DNA of 36,152 nt from Collinsella sp. (GCA_018373675.1 JAHAGQ010000022.1:1-36152); one strand, 5' to 3'. Positions 23,292 to 34,670 are shown, counted from the stretch's first letter. Numbers and translations are program-made. Notes: generated by a model not told the origin, from the sequence alone.

Positions 23292-23321
23292 CTTTCAAGA
23301 GGATGGGTAAAGGAAACGAAA

Positions 23322-25589
<2,268 letters not shown>

Positions 25590-25635
25590 GTTTTCTCCTG
25601 TGATGGGTTGTTTCATGTCTGCAATTCATAAGAAG

Positions 25636-25669
25636 CCCGCGCGAGGGGATTGGGGTGGCCTCGCGCGGG
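25636..25669. terminator. hairpin between malQ and glgP
   Basis: CCCGCGCGAGG (25636-25646) pairs with CCTCGCGCGGG (25659-25669). On the minus strand it is followed by CTTCTTA, a weak U-tract, so some readthrough from malQ into glgP is likely. Confidence 0.6.
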
Positions 25670-25717
25670 AAAAGCAAGCGCGTCCGCACGGTGGGGAGGG
25701 GTCGGGCGCGGTGGCTC

Positions 25718-27223
25718 CTATTGAGGAAGCTCGATTTCGGCTTCCGACGGGATGCGGAAGTAGGTCTCGGTCCAGTCGGTGAGTTTGTGCTCGAGCTCGC
25801 GGGTGATGGCGCCGTCGAGCATGCGCCAGGTCCAGTTGCCGCCCAGCGTGGCAGGGGTGTTGATGCGCGCCTCGTTGCCCAAGTTGAGCAGGTCCTGCAT
25901 GGTGTAGATGCACGTGTCGCTCACGCTGGCGGCGATGGTGCGATTGAGTGCATCTGCCATGGGTTCGCCGGCCTGCTGATGGGTGTACAGGGCTGCCTGC
26001 TCGCGCTGACGCGGGGTGGCCGTTCCCTCAAACCAACCGCGCGCCGTCTCGTTGTCGTGGGTGCCCACATAGGCGACGGTGTTGGCGATGTAGTTATGCG
26101 GCAGGTAGTACGAGTTGGTGCCCTCAAAGGCAAACTGCAGGATCTTCATGCCGGGGAAGCCCGAGTTGTCGCGCATGTCGATGACGCCGGGGGTGAGGAA
26201 GCCCAGGTCCTCGGCGATGATGGGCAGCGTGCCGAGCTTTTCCTCGAGCGTCTTGAAGAACTTGAGGCCGGGACCCTGCGTCCACGAACCGTAGGACGAA
26301 TCGGGCGAGGAGAACGGCACCTCCCAATAGGCCTCGAAGCCGCGGAAGTGATCCAGGCGGATGACGTCGTACATGTCGAGGGCGGCGCGAATGCGGCCCT
26401 CCCACCAGGAGAAGCCGTCGGACTCCATGGCGTCCCAGTCGTAGATGGGGTTGCCCCAGTACTGGCCGGTGGCCGAGAACTGGTCGGGCGGCGTGCCGGC
26501 GACGCTCACGGGATTGCCGGCGGCGTCGATCTTAAAGAGCTCAGGCGTCGCCCACATCTCGACGGAGTCACGCGAGACATAGATGGGCAGGTCGCCGATG
26601 ATGAGAATGTCGCGCTCGTTGGCATAGGCCTTGAGGCGGCTCCATTGGCGGTCGAAGAAATACTGCGTCATCTGGTGGTAGAGCATGCGCGCGGGATGGG
26701 CGGCGCAGACCTTGGCAGATGCTTCGCCGCGGGTGCGCAGTTCTGCGGGCCACTCCCAAAACGCCTTGAGTCCGCACTCCTCTTTGACGGTCATGAACTC
26801 GCAGTAGGGGATGAGCCAGTCCTCGTTGGCCTGGATAAAGTCATCGAAATCGGCCGGCTTGTCGGCAGCAAAGCGCTCGGCGGCGCGGTCGAGAATCTGA
26901 CGGCGGCCGCCAAAGATAGCACCGTAGTCAACATTGCTGGGGTCGGATCCCAGGTACACGCCATCGATATCGCGCTGCTCCAGATACCCTGTCTCGATAA
27001 GCTCGGCAAAGTCGATAAAGTTGGGGTTGCCTGCGCGGGCCGAGAACGACTGATAGGGCGAATCGCCATAGCTGGTCGTCGTAAGGGGCAGAATCTGCCA
27101 GTAATGTTGTTTGCACGAGGCGAGAAAATCGACGAAGTCGTAGGCATTCCAGCCAAAGCCGCCGATTCCGTATGGTCCGGGCAGAGATGAGACGGGCATG
27201 AGGACGCCGCTTGCACGCTCCAT
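25718..27223 (-). CDS. malQ: 4-alpha-glucanotransferase (amylomaltase)
   Basis: MalQ (GH77) transfers maltosyl and longer units between maltodextrins, giving glucose and chains long enough for phosphorylase. SGVLMPVSSLPGPYGIGGFG at the start, VIRLDHFRGFEAYW (nucleophile Asp region), IIAEDLGFLTPGV (acid/base Glu) and YVGTHDNET are all present. I chose ATG 27223; a GTG and a TTG a few codons upstream lie almost on top of the AAGAAGG ribosome site. Length is about 501 residues. A HutC-type operator lies in its promoter. Confidence 0.93.
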   Translation of the reverse strand: MERASGVLMPVSSLPGPYGIGGFGWNAYDFVDFLASCKQHYWQILPLTTTSYGDSPYQSFSARAGNPNFIDFAELIETGYLEQRDIDGVYLGSDPSNVDYGAIFGGRRQILDRAAERFAADKPADFDDFIQANEDWLIPYCEFMTVKEECGLKAFWEWPAELRTRGEASAKVCAAHPARMLYHQMTQYFFDRQWSRLKAYANERDILIIGDLPIYVSRDSVEMWATPELFKIDAAGNPVSVAGTPPDQFSATGQYWGNPIYDWDAMESDGFSWWEGRIRAALDMYDVIRLDHFRGFEAYWEVPFSSPDSSYGSWTQGPGLKFFKTLEEKLGTLPIIAEDLGFLTPGVIDMRDNSGFPGMKILQFAFEGTNSYYLPHNYIANTVAYVGTHDNETARGWFEGTATPRQREQAALYTHQQAGEPMADALNRTIAASVSDTCIYTMQDLLNLGNEARINTPATLGGNWTWRMLDGAITRELEHKLTDWTETYFRIPSEAEIELPQ

Positions 27224-27308
27224 GAATGCGCTCACCAACCTTCTTGTTGTGGGGTCGGCCTGCCGATGGGTGTGCAGTCCGCCTCCGATGTTCTGATTCG
27301 ATACGCCT

Positions 27309-27333
27309 ATTGTAAAACATGTTGTTTAAACAT
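27309..27333 (-). promoter_or_regulatory. malQ promoter -10 and HutC-type operator
   Basis: On the minus strand TACAAT (27314-27309) is a strong -10. TTGTTTAAACAT (27322-27333) sits in the spacer just upstream, inside a wider dyad with ACATGT at both ends. The operator matches the sites found before the importer, gntR and PTS genes. A bound regulator would occlude polymerase. Confidence 0.6.
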
Positions 27334-27386
27334 GTACAGGCAAGATAAAAGAGTTGGTCGATTTTCGGCGAATGGTTACATGCCAT

Positions 27387-27423
27387 GAAAAAAGGCCCCG
27401 ACCTCACAACGTGAGATCGGGGC
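27387..27423 (-). terminator. terminator after galE
   Basis: On the minus strand GCCCCGATCTCAC pairs with GTGAGGTCGGGGC (13 bp, one G-T pair) around a GTT loop, then CTTTTTT. Confidence 0.9.
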
Positions 27424-27445
27424 AAGAGCGGTATGTAGGTTTTTG

Positions 27446-28507
27446 CTACTCGGCGTCGGCGAAGCCGTTGGGGTTGTGGCTCTGCCAGTTCCAGCTATCG
27501 CGGCACATGTCCGCGATGTCGTACTGGGCCTTCCAGCCCATCATGCGCTCGGCCTTGGAGGCATCGCACCAGTTGGCAGCGATGTCGCCGGCGCGGCGCT
27601 CGCGGATCACATAGGGCAGCTCCTTGCCACAAGCCTTGGAGAAGGCGGCGATGACCTCGAGTACCGAGGTGCCGGTGCCGGTGCCCAGGTTAAAGATCTC
27701 GACGCCGGTTTTGCCGTTCATCCAGTTAAGGGCGGCAACGTGACCAGAGGCCAGATCGCACACGTGGATGTAGTCGCGCACGCCGGTGCCGTCGGGGGTG
27801 GGGTAGTCGTTGCCAAAGACCTGAACGGCCTCGAGCTTGCCCACGGCGACCTGGGCGACATAAGGCACCAGGTTGTTGGGGATGCCCTTGGGGTCCTCGC
27901 CGATCAGGCCCGACGGATGAGCGCCAATGGGGTTGAAGTAACGGAGCAGCACGACGTCCCACTCGGGGTCGGCGGTGTGGACGTCCATAAGGATCTGCTC
28001 GATCATCCACTTGGTCCAACCATAGGGGTTGGTCGCGGGCTTCTTAGGATCCTCCTCGGTGACGGGCGGGTTGTCCGGGTCGCCGTAGACGGTCGAGGAG
28101 CTCGAGAAGATGATGGACTTGCAGCCATGGTTGCGCATGACGTCGATGAGCACCAGGGTGTTCTCGATGTTGTTGTGATAGTACTCGACGGGCTTGCTCA
28201 CCGACTCGCCGACGGCCTTAAAGCCGGCAAAGTGGATGACACGGTCGATCTGATGGGTATCGAAGATCTTGTTCATCGCATCGCGGTCGAGCACGTTGGC
28301 CTCGTAGAAGGTGAGGTTCTTGGCGGCCTCGTCGCCCACGATGGTCTTGACGCGGTCGACGGCGACGGCGCTGGAGTTGGAGAGATCATCGACGATGACG
28401 ACCTGGTAGCCACCCTCGAGCAGCTGAACGACGGTGTGCGAGCCGATAAAGCCGGCGCCACCGGTAACGAGGACACAGGTGTCTTTGGGGTCGAGTGCTT
28501 TGGACAT
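27446..28507 (-). CDS. galE: UDP-glucose 4-epimerase
   Basis: GalE interconverts UDP-glucose and UDP-galactose using bound NAD. The Rossmann motif TGGAGFIGSH (residues 15-24), the SSSSTVYGD loop (from 135), and Tyr162 and Lys166 in NPYGWTKWMIEQ form the catalytic set of the short-chain dehydrogenase fold. The 353 residues are a little longer at the N-terminus than E. coli GalE. TAGGAG upstream supports ATG 28507. It has its own terminator, so it is separate from malQ though adjacent. It could link glucan breakdown to galactose use or cell-surface sugar synthesis. Confidence 0.95.
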   Translation of the reverse strand: MSKALDPKDTCVLVTGGAGFIGSHTVVQLLEGGYQVVIVDDLSNSSAVAVDRVKTIVGDEAAKNLTFYEANVLDRDAMNKIFDTHQIDRVIHFAGFKAVGESVSKPVEYYHNNIENTLVLIDVMRNHGCKSIIFSSSSTVYGDPDNPPVTEEDPKKPATNPYGWTKWMIEQILMDVHTADPEWDVVLLRYFNPIGAHPSGLIGEDPKGIPNNLVPYVAQVAVGKLEAVQVFGNDYPTPDGTGVRDYIHVCDLASGHVAALNWMNGKTGVEIFNLGTGTGTSVLEVIAAFSKACGKELPYVIRERRAGDIAANWCDASKAERMMGWKAQYDIADMCRDSWNWQSHNPNGFADAE

Positions 28508-28701
28508 GTAGTCTCCTATCGAATCAGGAACACTTCTTCAGGGGAGTATAGCGCAGGCAGGGACGCCCAAATCGTGCGCTGTAGGAAAAGCGGAGGATTG
28601 TGCCAACGTACTCATAGAAGAGCTTGCGTACGCATAACCTGATCTTTGACATTTGCTTACGAGCCGCTGACCTTGTAGTTTCCTGCCGTTCGTGGAAATC
28701 G

Positions 28702-28729
28702 TTGGGACGCGCCATATGTACGCTAATAT
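28702..28729 (+). promoter_or_regulatory. promoter of the cell-wall hydrolase gene
   Basis: TTGGGA (28702-28707), a 16-nt spacer and TAATAT (28724-28729) precede the gene at 28774. CATATGTA repeats surround the -10 and recur at the start codon. Confidence 0.45.
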
Positions 28730-28773
28730 GTATGAGTTGAGCGACATATAAATAAACATGTAACGGAGTACAT

Positions 28774-29970
28774 ATGTCACCAAACAGCGATTCCATCCTT
28801 TCCCAGGAGCTCTCGCGCCGCACTGCCCTCAAGGCCCTGTTCGGCGCCGCTTCTGCGGCAGTTCTTTTTGGCCTGCCCGCTCGCGCCCATGCGGCGGAGG
28901 CTTCCAAAGAAACAACCGATAAACTGAATGCCGCCCAGGCCCAGCTCGACGAGGTTCAGGCCCAGCTCGACAGCATCGCAAATGAGTATGCGGCGCTGGC
29001 CAACAAGAATGCCCAGACCCTCAACGACATCGAGAATGTCCAGGGCAAGATTGACGACACGCAGGCCCAGATCGATGAAAAGAAGGCCGAGCTCAAGAAG
29101 AAGCGCAACGACCTTTCCGATCGCGTGGCCGCCAGCTACAAGTCCGGCGGCACGAACATCCTGTCGCTGCTGCTGGCCTCTGGCTCGTTTGAGGAACTCG
29201 TCGCCAACGCGCATTACGTTGAGAAGATCAACAAGAGCGACCGCGATGCCATTGAGGATATCCAGACGATTCAGGCTGAGCTCGACGCACAGAAGACCGA
29301 GCTCGAAGCACAAAAGGCCGACCTGGAAAAACTCAAGGACCAGCAGACGGCTCAGATGCAGGATATGCAGGCCAAGCAGCAAGAAGTCCAGACCGTGCTG
29401 AACGGTCTTTCCGACGACGTCAAGGAGCTCATGGCTCAGCGCGATTCCGAGATCCTCGCTGCCGCCCAGGCTGAGGAGGCTGCCAGGAAGGCCGCCGCCG
29501 CCGCGAACAAGAACAATTCCTACTCGGGTGGTTCAAGCTCGGGTGGCGGATCGTATGCGCCCGGAACCCCGCAACAGAATGCCGGCTCGGGCAAACAGCA
29601 GGCCGTCGTCAACGCGTGCTACTCCACGCCTTCGCCGGGTCAGAACTGGTGCGCGGCGTGGGTTACCAATGTCTTCCGTAACGCCGGCGTGGGCTATTTT
29701 GGCGGCAACGCGTGTGACATGTTCAACGCCTGGTGCTATAGCTCCGATCGCTCGGCGCTGCAGGTGGGCATGATCGTGGCCGATTCCTCGCACAGCGGCA
29801 CCGGCATGCCGGGTCTGATCTATGGCCACGTGGGCATCTATGTTGGCGGCGGCATCGTCATGAGCAATGAGGGCGCCATTACGTCTAAGTCGCTTGATTC
29901 GTTTATTAGCTTCTATGGCACTGGCTCTGGCGTGCGTTGGGGCTGGCTTGGCGGTATTGCGCTGTCGTAG
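28774..29970 (+). CDS. secreted coiled-coil protein with C-terminal CHAP/NlpC-P60-like hydrolase domain
   Basis: The signal peptide has a twin-arginine stretch (SRRTALK, 14-20), a hydrophobic core and a likely cleavage after AHA near residue 40. Residues about 43-245 form a long coiled coil rich in Ala, Gln, Glu and Lys, with a central hydrophobic patch (GGTNILSLLLASGSFEELV) as in PcsB/CwlO-type proteins. A Gly/Ser linker follows. The last 120 residues form a papain-like amidase domain with Cys293 in NWCAAWV and His352 in YGHVGIYV. By analogy with PcsB and CwlO, it would cut peptidoglycan during growth or division, held inactive until a partner such as FtsEX acts. The fit is slightly better for CHAP than for NlpC/P60. 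GGAG precedes ATG 28774. Confidence 0.85.
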   Translation: MSPNSDSILSQELSRRTALKALFGAASAAVLFGLPARAHAAEASKETTDKLNAAQAQLDEVQAQLDSIANEYAALANKNAQTLNDIENVQGKIDDTQAQIDEKKAELKKKRNDLSDRVAASYKSGGTNILSLLLASGSFEELVANAHYVEKINKSDRDAIEDIQTIQAELDAQKTELEAQKADLEKLKDQQTAQMQDMQAKQQEVQTVLNGLSDDVKELMAQRDSEILAAAQAEEAARKAAAAANKNNSYSGGSSSGGGSYAPGTPQQNAGSGKQQAVVNACYSTPSPGQNWCAAWVTNVFRNAGVGYFGGNACDMFNAWCYSSDRSALQVGMIVADSSHSGTGMPGLIYGHVGIYVGGGIVMSNEGAITSKSLDSFISFYGTGSGVRWGWLGGIALS

Positions 29971-29989
29971 CTGCGGTTTGAAGTAAGTT

Positions 29990-30120
29990 GGTCCGTGGCT
30001 GCCCGAAAGGCATTAGGTTGCCTGCTCGGACAGTCCTGCTCGCACGGAGAGCACATTAAGTGCTCTCCGGCTCGTGCGGAACTCGCGATCAACCTAATGC
30101 CTTTCGGGCAGCCACGGACC
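29990..30120 (+). repeat. long palindromic element, copy 4
   Basis: Perfect 31-bp arms (29990-30020 with 30090-30120) enclose a 69-nt core (30021-30089). The core is the most divergent of the four, yet the inner hairpin is fully paired (GGAGAGCAC-ATTAA-GTGCTCTCC), so both sides of the stem changed together relative to copy 1. It begins 19 bases after the stop of the hydrolase gene and is followed by a normal terminator. Confidence 0.92.
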
Positions 30121-30173
30121 TCTCGGGTCCAATACGTCACACACCGGACTGGTTTATCTGAATTAAAGAAAGT

Positions 30174-30202
30174 GAAGGCCCCTTTCGGGGCCTTCTTTTT
30201 AT
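30174..30202 (+). terminator. terminator after the hydrolase gene
   Basis: GAAGGCCCC pairs with GGGGCCTTC around TTTC, followed by TTTTTAT. It overlaps the end of convergent murB. Confidence 0.9.
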
Positions 30203-31161
30203 AAAAATTCGCCTACTCGGTGGACTTCGGGTTCTAGGTCTACGTTGAATTGGTCTTTGACGGTTGCCTGGATGTGGCGGATGAGTTCGTCGACATCGGC
30301 GGCGGTGGCGTGGTCGGCGTTGACGATGAAGCCGCAGTGCTTCTCGCTCACCTGCGCGCCGCCAACGGCGTGTCCTCGCAGGCCGGCATCCATGATGAGC
30401 TTGCCGGCAAAGTAACCCTCGGGGCGCTTGAAGGTGGAACCGGCACTCGGCATGTCGAGCGGCTGCTTTTCCTCGCGGCGCTGGCGGTAGTCGTCCATGT
30501 CGGCCTTGATCATCGCGGCGTTGCCCGGTGCGAGGTTGAAGGTGGCAGAAAGAACGATAAAGCCGTCGTCGGCGATGCGACTTTTGCGATAGCCCAGGTT
30601 GAGCTCATCGACATCGAACTCGATGATGTTGCCGCTGCCGCGGGTGCCGTCGTCGAGCATGCGGGCGGGCTTGTAGACGCGCACAGACTCCAGCACGTCT
30701 GCCATGCAGGCGCCGTAGGCGCCGGCGTTCATGTAGCAGGCGCCGCCGACCGATCCGGGGATGCCCGAGATGGGCTCCATGCCGGTGAGACCGGCCTCGG
30801 CTGCCGCCGCGGCGACATCGGAAAGCAAGGCGCCGGCCGCCGCCGTGACGTGCGTACCGTCGACCGTAATGTCGGAGAGGCCTTCGCCCAACGCCACGAC
30901 GACGCCGCGGATACCCTTGTCGCCGACGAGCAGGTCGGAGCCGTTGCCCACGATGGTGAGCGGCAGGTCGCAGCGATAACAGGTGTCGAGCGTGGCGACG
31001 AGGCCCTGCTCGGTATCGGGCGTGACAAAGACGTCGGCCGGGCCGCCGATCTTAAACGTGGTGTGCTCGCGCATGGGCTCGCTCATCAGCACGTTGTCCT
31101 CGCCGGCAACGCCAGCAAGCGCGCACAGCAGGTCCTCGTTAAAAAAGTCGTTCTCGTGCAT
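30199..31161 (-). CDS. murB: UDP-N-acetylenolpyruvoylglucosamine reductase
   Basis: MurB is the FAD- and NADPH-dependent reductase that makes UDP-MurNAc in peptidoglycan synthesis. The FAD site shows GNGSDLLV and SGIPGSVGGACYMNAGAYG. The catalytic Ser lies in PSAGSTFKRPEG and a catalytic Glu in LEPEVHRVGEF near the end. I chose ATG 31161 (MHENDFF), which has AAGGCGGA upstream; ATG 31206 lacks a site. Length is 320 residues. It stands alone between a convergent hydrolase gene and a divergent LacI regulator. Confidence 0.95.
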   Translation of the reverse strand: MHENDFFNEDLLCALAGVAGEDNVLMSEPMREHTTFKIGGPADVFVTPDTEQGLVATLDTCYRCDLPLTIVGNGSDLLVGDKGIRGVVVALGEGLSDITVDGTHVTAAAGALLSDVAAAAAEAGLTGMEPISGIPGSVGGACYMNAGAYGACMADVLESVRVYKPARMLDDGTRGSGNIIEFDVDELNLGYRKSRIADDGFIVLSATFNLAPGNAAMIKADMDDYRQRREEKQPLDMPSAGSTFKRPEGYFAGKLIMDAGLRGHAVGGAQVSEKHCGFIVNADHATAADVDELIRHIQATVKDQFNVDLEPEVHRVGEFL

Positions 31162-31303
31162 ACGAATATCCGCCTTTTGGTGGTCGTTGTCATCAATCGA
31201 TTGCAATATACCCCACCCGGACGGATTTGGTGCGCTGGCGGCGATAAAACAGCCGTCTACCGGATTGGTAAAGTGTTTATCACCGAGGTAGAGGGGTAGT
31301 CGC

Positions 31304-31309
31304 TATACT
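31304..31309 (+). promoter_or_regulatory. candidate -10 box of the lacI-type gene
   Basis: TATACT lies 35 bases before the start. A clear -35 is missing, so an activator or an alternative promoter is possible. GGTAAAGTGTTTATCACC, a partly symmetric candidate operator, lies just upstream at 31266-31283. Confidence 0.35.
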
Positions 31310-31344
31310 TTCAAGAGATTGCGCGTAAACCCGGAAGGAGCGAG

Positions 31345-32373
31345 ATGGCCAACAAAGTCACCCTCAAGCAGATCGCCCAGGAGGTGGGGCTTTCCCCTTC
31401 GTCGGTCTCGCTTGTTCTCAATAATCGGCCCTGTCGCATCTCGGAAGAAAACCGCAAGCGCATCAAGGAGGTCGCGGCGCGCAACCACTATGTTCCTAAC
31501 CAGATCGCGCGCAGCCTGGTCATGCGCGAGTCGCGCACGCTGGGCCTTATCGTCCCTAACATCGAGAGCCGCTTTTTTGCCTCGCTCGCCGGTAGCCTGG
31601 AAAAGCGCTGCCGCGAGGATGGCTATGCGCTCTTCATTACCAGCTCGGGTGGAAGCGCCGATGACGATCTGGAGCTGCTGCGCCAGCTGGTGACGCGCGG
31701 CGTTGATGGCGTCTTCCTGGTCGTGGGCGACGAGTTCTCCGACGACCGTGCCCTGCGCGAAGAAGTCAGCCACCTGCCCATCCCGGCCGTGATGGTCGAC
31801 CGTGCCATTGAGGGGCTCGAGTGCGACAAGGTGATGTTCGACCACGAGATGGGCGGCTACATGGCCACCCGCTATCTGATCGAGCAAGGCCACCGCCGTA
31901 TTGCCTGTCTGGTTAACGCACGCCGCTCCAATACGGGTCGCAAACGACTTGCCGGCTATGAGCGCGCACTGCGCGAGGTTGGCTTGCCTATCGACGCACG
32001 TTTAGAGTTTGAGAGCGAGTACTACATCCCGAGTGCCTACGAGGCCTCGGAGGCGGTGCTCGCAACTGATGCTACCGCTGTGTTCGCAAGCTCGGATAAC
32101 ATCGCCCTCGGTCTGCTCAAGCGCTTGCACGAGATGGGGAAGAGCATCCCGGGCGACATCTCGGTGGTGAGTTACGACAACTCGGCCGCCGACGTTCTCT
32201 TTGAGCCGGCGCTGACCGCGATTGAGCAGGATCCAGGTGTCCTTGCGGAGCATGCTTTTGGCTGCATGTCCAAGCGTCTTGCCGGTAGGGGCGGTAGACG
32301 TGCCGAAGAGGTCGTTCTGGAGCCGGCGCTTATCGTGAAGGGCAGTGTGCTTGACCTTACCGAATATAGTTAA
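31345..32373 (+). CDS. LacI-family transcriptional regulator
   Basis: The N-terminal helix-turn-helix (VTLKQIAQEVGLSPSSVSLVLN) and hinge (QIARSLVMRES) are followed by a periplasmic-binding-protein-like sensor domain (about 62-335; GLIVPNIESRFFASL, RRIACLVNARRS, FASSDNIALGLL, ISVVSYDN). The 342 residues are the usual length. GGAAGGAG supports ATG 31345. No transporter or sugar enzyme is adjacent in the same direction, so its target genes and ligand are unknown. A 28-bp palindrome follows its stop. Confidence 0.93.
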   Translation: MANKVTLKQIAQEVGLSPSSVSLVLNNRPCRISEENRKRIKEVAARNHYVPNQIARSLVMRESRTLGLIVPNIESRFFASLAGSLEKRCREDGYALFITSSGGSADDDLELLRQLVTRGVDGVFLVVGDEFSDDRALREEVSHLPIPAVMVDRAIEGLECDKVMFDHEMGGYMATRYLIEQGHRRIACLVNARRSNTGRKRLAGYERALREVGLPIDARLEFESEYYIPSAYEASEAVLATDATAVFASSDNIALGLLKRLHEMGKSIPGDISVVSYDNSAADVLFEPALTAIEQDPGVLAEHAFGCMSKRLAGRGGRRAEEVVLEPALIVKGSVLDLTEYS

Positions 32374-32427
32374 GCGCACTTGTTTGTTTGCATAGATTGC
32401 ATGCGGAGCGTCCGCTATTTGCCGGCG

Positions 32428-32500
32428 GGGCCGGGGTGCCTGCTTTGTTTTGAGAAGTTCGCGAAGCCCACCTCTCAAAACAAAGCAGGCACCCCGGCCC
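32428..32500. repeat. 28-bp perfect palindrome of a second type
   Basis: GGGCCGGGGTGCC begins an arm at 32428-32455 that pairs perfectly with 32473-32500. The 17-nt loop (32456-32472) holds the self-complementary TTCGCGAA. It lacks the 69-nt core of the other four elements but also sits just after a stop codon (55 bases). It may act as a 3' end for the LacI-type gene. Confidence 0.85.
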
Positions 32501-32621
32501 TCGTCCGTAAGCTCTTCCGCTGGGCGAGCAATAGGCGCCGCGCACCGATCTACTAAAGCATGAGCTTGAAATTGGTGCTATATTCGGCTTGAGTTGTTTA
32601 ATGCTAGTACGGGAGGCTGAT

Positions 32622-33110
32622 ATGGGGCTGTTCAAGAAGAGAAACCCGCAGGATGCCTTTGATCCCGATGTGTTTACCATCACGGATACGATTTTGGACC
32701 CGCCGCGGTTTACGTTTTTGCCGGCTATCTACCAGGATGCCACGCGTCGCAAGTGGGCCGTACATCAGCGCGGCGGCGAGCCGAAGATTTTTGACTATGC
32801 GGACGTGTTGCAGTGCGAAGTGGCCGAGGCAGGCGATCCGGAGGCCGAGGAAGTGGCCTCAAAACGGGAATTTGCCCAGCGTATCCTGGCGAATCCTGCC
32901 AAGGCAGCAAAAATAAATGCCGCCAAGCGTAATATGTGTCTTGGTATGGGCGTTGTTGTGGCGGTTCAGACGGGAAAAGACGAGGTTTCCAAATTGGAGA
33001 TTCCCGTTATGACCGACGAAGTCAAACGCGATTCAAGTCTATATAAGTCGTATCGGAATGTCGCCGAGAAGATTAAGGCCGAATTTGATGCCATGGGAGG
33101 GCTGGCCTAA
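32622..33110 (+). CDS. conserved-looking protein of unknown function
   Basis: The 162-residue protein begins at ATG 32622 (MGLFKKRNPQDAF) with GGGAGG upstream; an upstream in-frame ATG at 32589 has no ribosome site. There is no signal peptide or membrane segment. The middle (TFLPAIYQDATRRKWAVHQ; PKIFDYADVLQCEV) resembles the beta-rich part of DUF4428-type proteins from memory, without their zinc-finger cysteines. A Gly-rich beta segment (NMCLGMGVVVAVQTG) and a Lys-rich C-terminus follow. The next gene starts 38 bases downstream, so it may share a transcript with the GntR pair. I assign no function. Confidence 0.7.
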   Translation: MGLFKKRNPQDAFDPDVFTITDTILDPPRFTFLPAIYQDATRRKWAVHQRGGEPKIFDYADVLQCEVAEAGDPEAEEVASKREFAQRILANPAKAAKINAAKRNMCLGMGVVVAVQTGKDEVSKLEIPVMTDEVKRDSSLYKSYRNVAEKIKAEFDAMGGLA

Positions 33111-33148
33111 TTTTGGCGGCATACGTTTCTGAATGAGGAGTCTGTGCA

Positions 33149-33916
33149 ATGGCAGGCGAATCTTATACAATTCCCCCCAAAGATCGTGCTTTTGAGGGAA
33201 TTCTTTGGTATATCCAGCACCATCAGCTTGCCGGCGGTGATCGCCTACCGGCCGAGCGCGTGCTGTGCGAAGAGATTGGCGTTTCGCGTACGGCGTTGCG
33301 CGCCGGTATCACGCGGCTCATCTCGTGTGGAACGCTCGAGAGCCGACGCGGATCGGGTACGTATGTGTGCCCTCCCAAGCCGCTGAACATCTTCCAGGAA
33401 ACGTATAACTTTTCCGATGCTGTGCGGACTGCCGGCCTGCACCCCTCTTCTCGTCTGGTTTCCACCGGGACCATCGAGGCGGATGAGGCACTTGCCGACA
33501 AGCTTGGGGTGTCTGCAGGCGCTCCTTTGCTTCGCATGCAGCGCGTTCGACTTATTGAGGGCGAGCCGGCGTCAATTGAGACGGCTCACGTTAACCTGTC
33601 CCTGTGCCCATCGCTTATCGAGCACGATTTTGAGTGCGAGAGCCTTTACGATGTCTTGCTCAAAGAAGGTGGCGTGCGTGTTGAGCATGGACGTGAGCAT
33701 ATCTCCATCTCGCGTTTGAACGCCGAAGAGGCCGAGCTGCTCCAGCAAGAAGAGGGAACGCCGGTGTTCTATGAGAGCACGATCGAATTGGATAAGGACA
33801 TGCGTTTTGTGGAGCATTGCAAATCGGTGATTTTGCCCACAAAGTTCCGCTTTGCCGATAACGGCGAAGAGAACGGCATGAGGAGCGTGGCAGGTGAACA
33901 ATGGCTGAAACAGTAG
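33149..33916 (+). CDS. GntR-family regulator (UTRA type), first of an overlapping pair
   Basis: A winged helix (about 8-75; AERVLCEEIGVSRTALRAGI, then SRRGSGTYVCPP) and a UTRA effector domain (about 95-245) give a 255-residue HutC-type regulator. GAGGAG precedes ATG 33149. The last 16 bases overlap the next regulator gene, so the two are translationally coupled. Together with the SIS genes downstream they suggest control of amino-sugar or Amadori-product use; UTRA domains often sense sugar phosphates. Confidence 0.9.
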   Translation: MAGESYTIPPKDRAFEGILWYIQHHQLAGGDRLPAERVLCEEIGVSRTALRAGITRLISCGTLESRRGSGTYVCPPKPLNIFQETYNFSDAVRTAGLHPSSRLVSTGTIEADEALADKLGVSAGAPLLRMQRVRLIEGEPASIETAHVNLSLCPSLIEHDFECESLYDVLLKEGGVRVEHGREHISISRLNAEEAELLQQEEGTPVFYESTIELDKDMRFVEHCKSVILPTKFRFADNGEENGMRSVAGEQWLKQ

Positions 33917-34614
33917 ATGCCACCCCGGTCTATATGCGCATTCGACGCCGCATCGAGGAGCGTATCGAGCGCGGAATATATCCCACGGGTTCCATGATTC
34001 CGTCCGAAAAAGACCTCGCCGAGGAATTTGGTACGACACGCTTGACCATCCGAAGTGCTGTCGATGAGTTGGTTCGGCGTGGGCAGATTCGACGCGTCCG
34101 CGGAAAGGGCGCGTTTGTGGCACAGAAAGTGCCCGTTGCGTACGAGCGAACAGGAGGCTTTCGCGAATCGGTTCGTGCTTCGGGTGGCGAGCCGTCCGTC
34201 CGTATCCTCGCGCGTTCCAAGCGTTATGCGGGCCCATATTATGCCAACCTGTTTGGCATTGCCGAGGACGATTTGCTGTATTCGATTCGGCGTTTGAACT
34301 GCGTCAACGGCGACCCCGTATCGATTGAGACGGCGTTCATCCCGTGCCTGCTGTTTCCAACCATCGAAGATATTGACGTGTCGGTCTTCAGTTTGTACGA
34401 GACATATGAGATGTTGGGCCGAAAGCCGGTCATGGCACAGGAAAAGCTCGATATCGAAGTGCTGGGCGCGCGAGATGCCGGCCTGCTTGGACTGGAGCAG
34501 GGCGATCTTGCCTTGACGCTTGAGTGCGTGAGCTTCGATGCGAGCGGCCAGGCGATCGAGTACGTCAAGTCGTTTAACCGCGGTGATGCGGGTGGATATA
34601 CCTATACGTACTAG
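33901..34614 (+). CDS. GntR-family regulator (UTRA type), second of an overlapping pair
   Basis: This 237-residue protein again has a winged helix (about 8-75; SEKDLAEEFGTTRLTIRSAV, then RRVRGKGAFVAQK) and a UTRA domain (about 85-230). It overlaps its neighbour by 16 bases. The two are related in layout but clearly diverged, so they may bind different effectors or form mixed dimers. A GTATATAC-type operator lies 57 bases after its stop, before the SIS operon. Confidence 0.9.
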   Translation: MAETVDATPVYMRIRRRIEERIERGIYPTGSMIPSEKDLAEEFGTTRLTIRSAVDELVRRGQIRRVRGKGAFVAQKVPVAYERTGGFRESVRASGGEPSVRILARSKRYAGPYYANLFGIAEDDLLYSIRRLNCVNGDPVSIETAFIPCLLFPTIEDIDVSVFSLYETYEMLGRKPVMAQEKLDIEVLGARDAGLLGLEQGDLALTLECVSFDASGQAIEYVKSFNRGDAGGYTYTY

Positions 34615-34670
34615 CTGGTTTTTTTGCATAACGGGCTGAAAAGCTGACGGAATTTTGATCGTTGGGTCAG

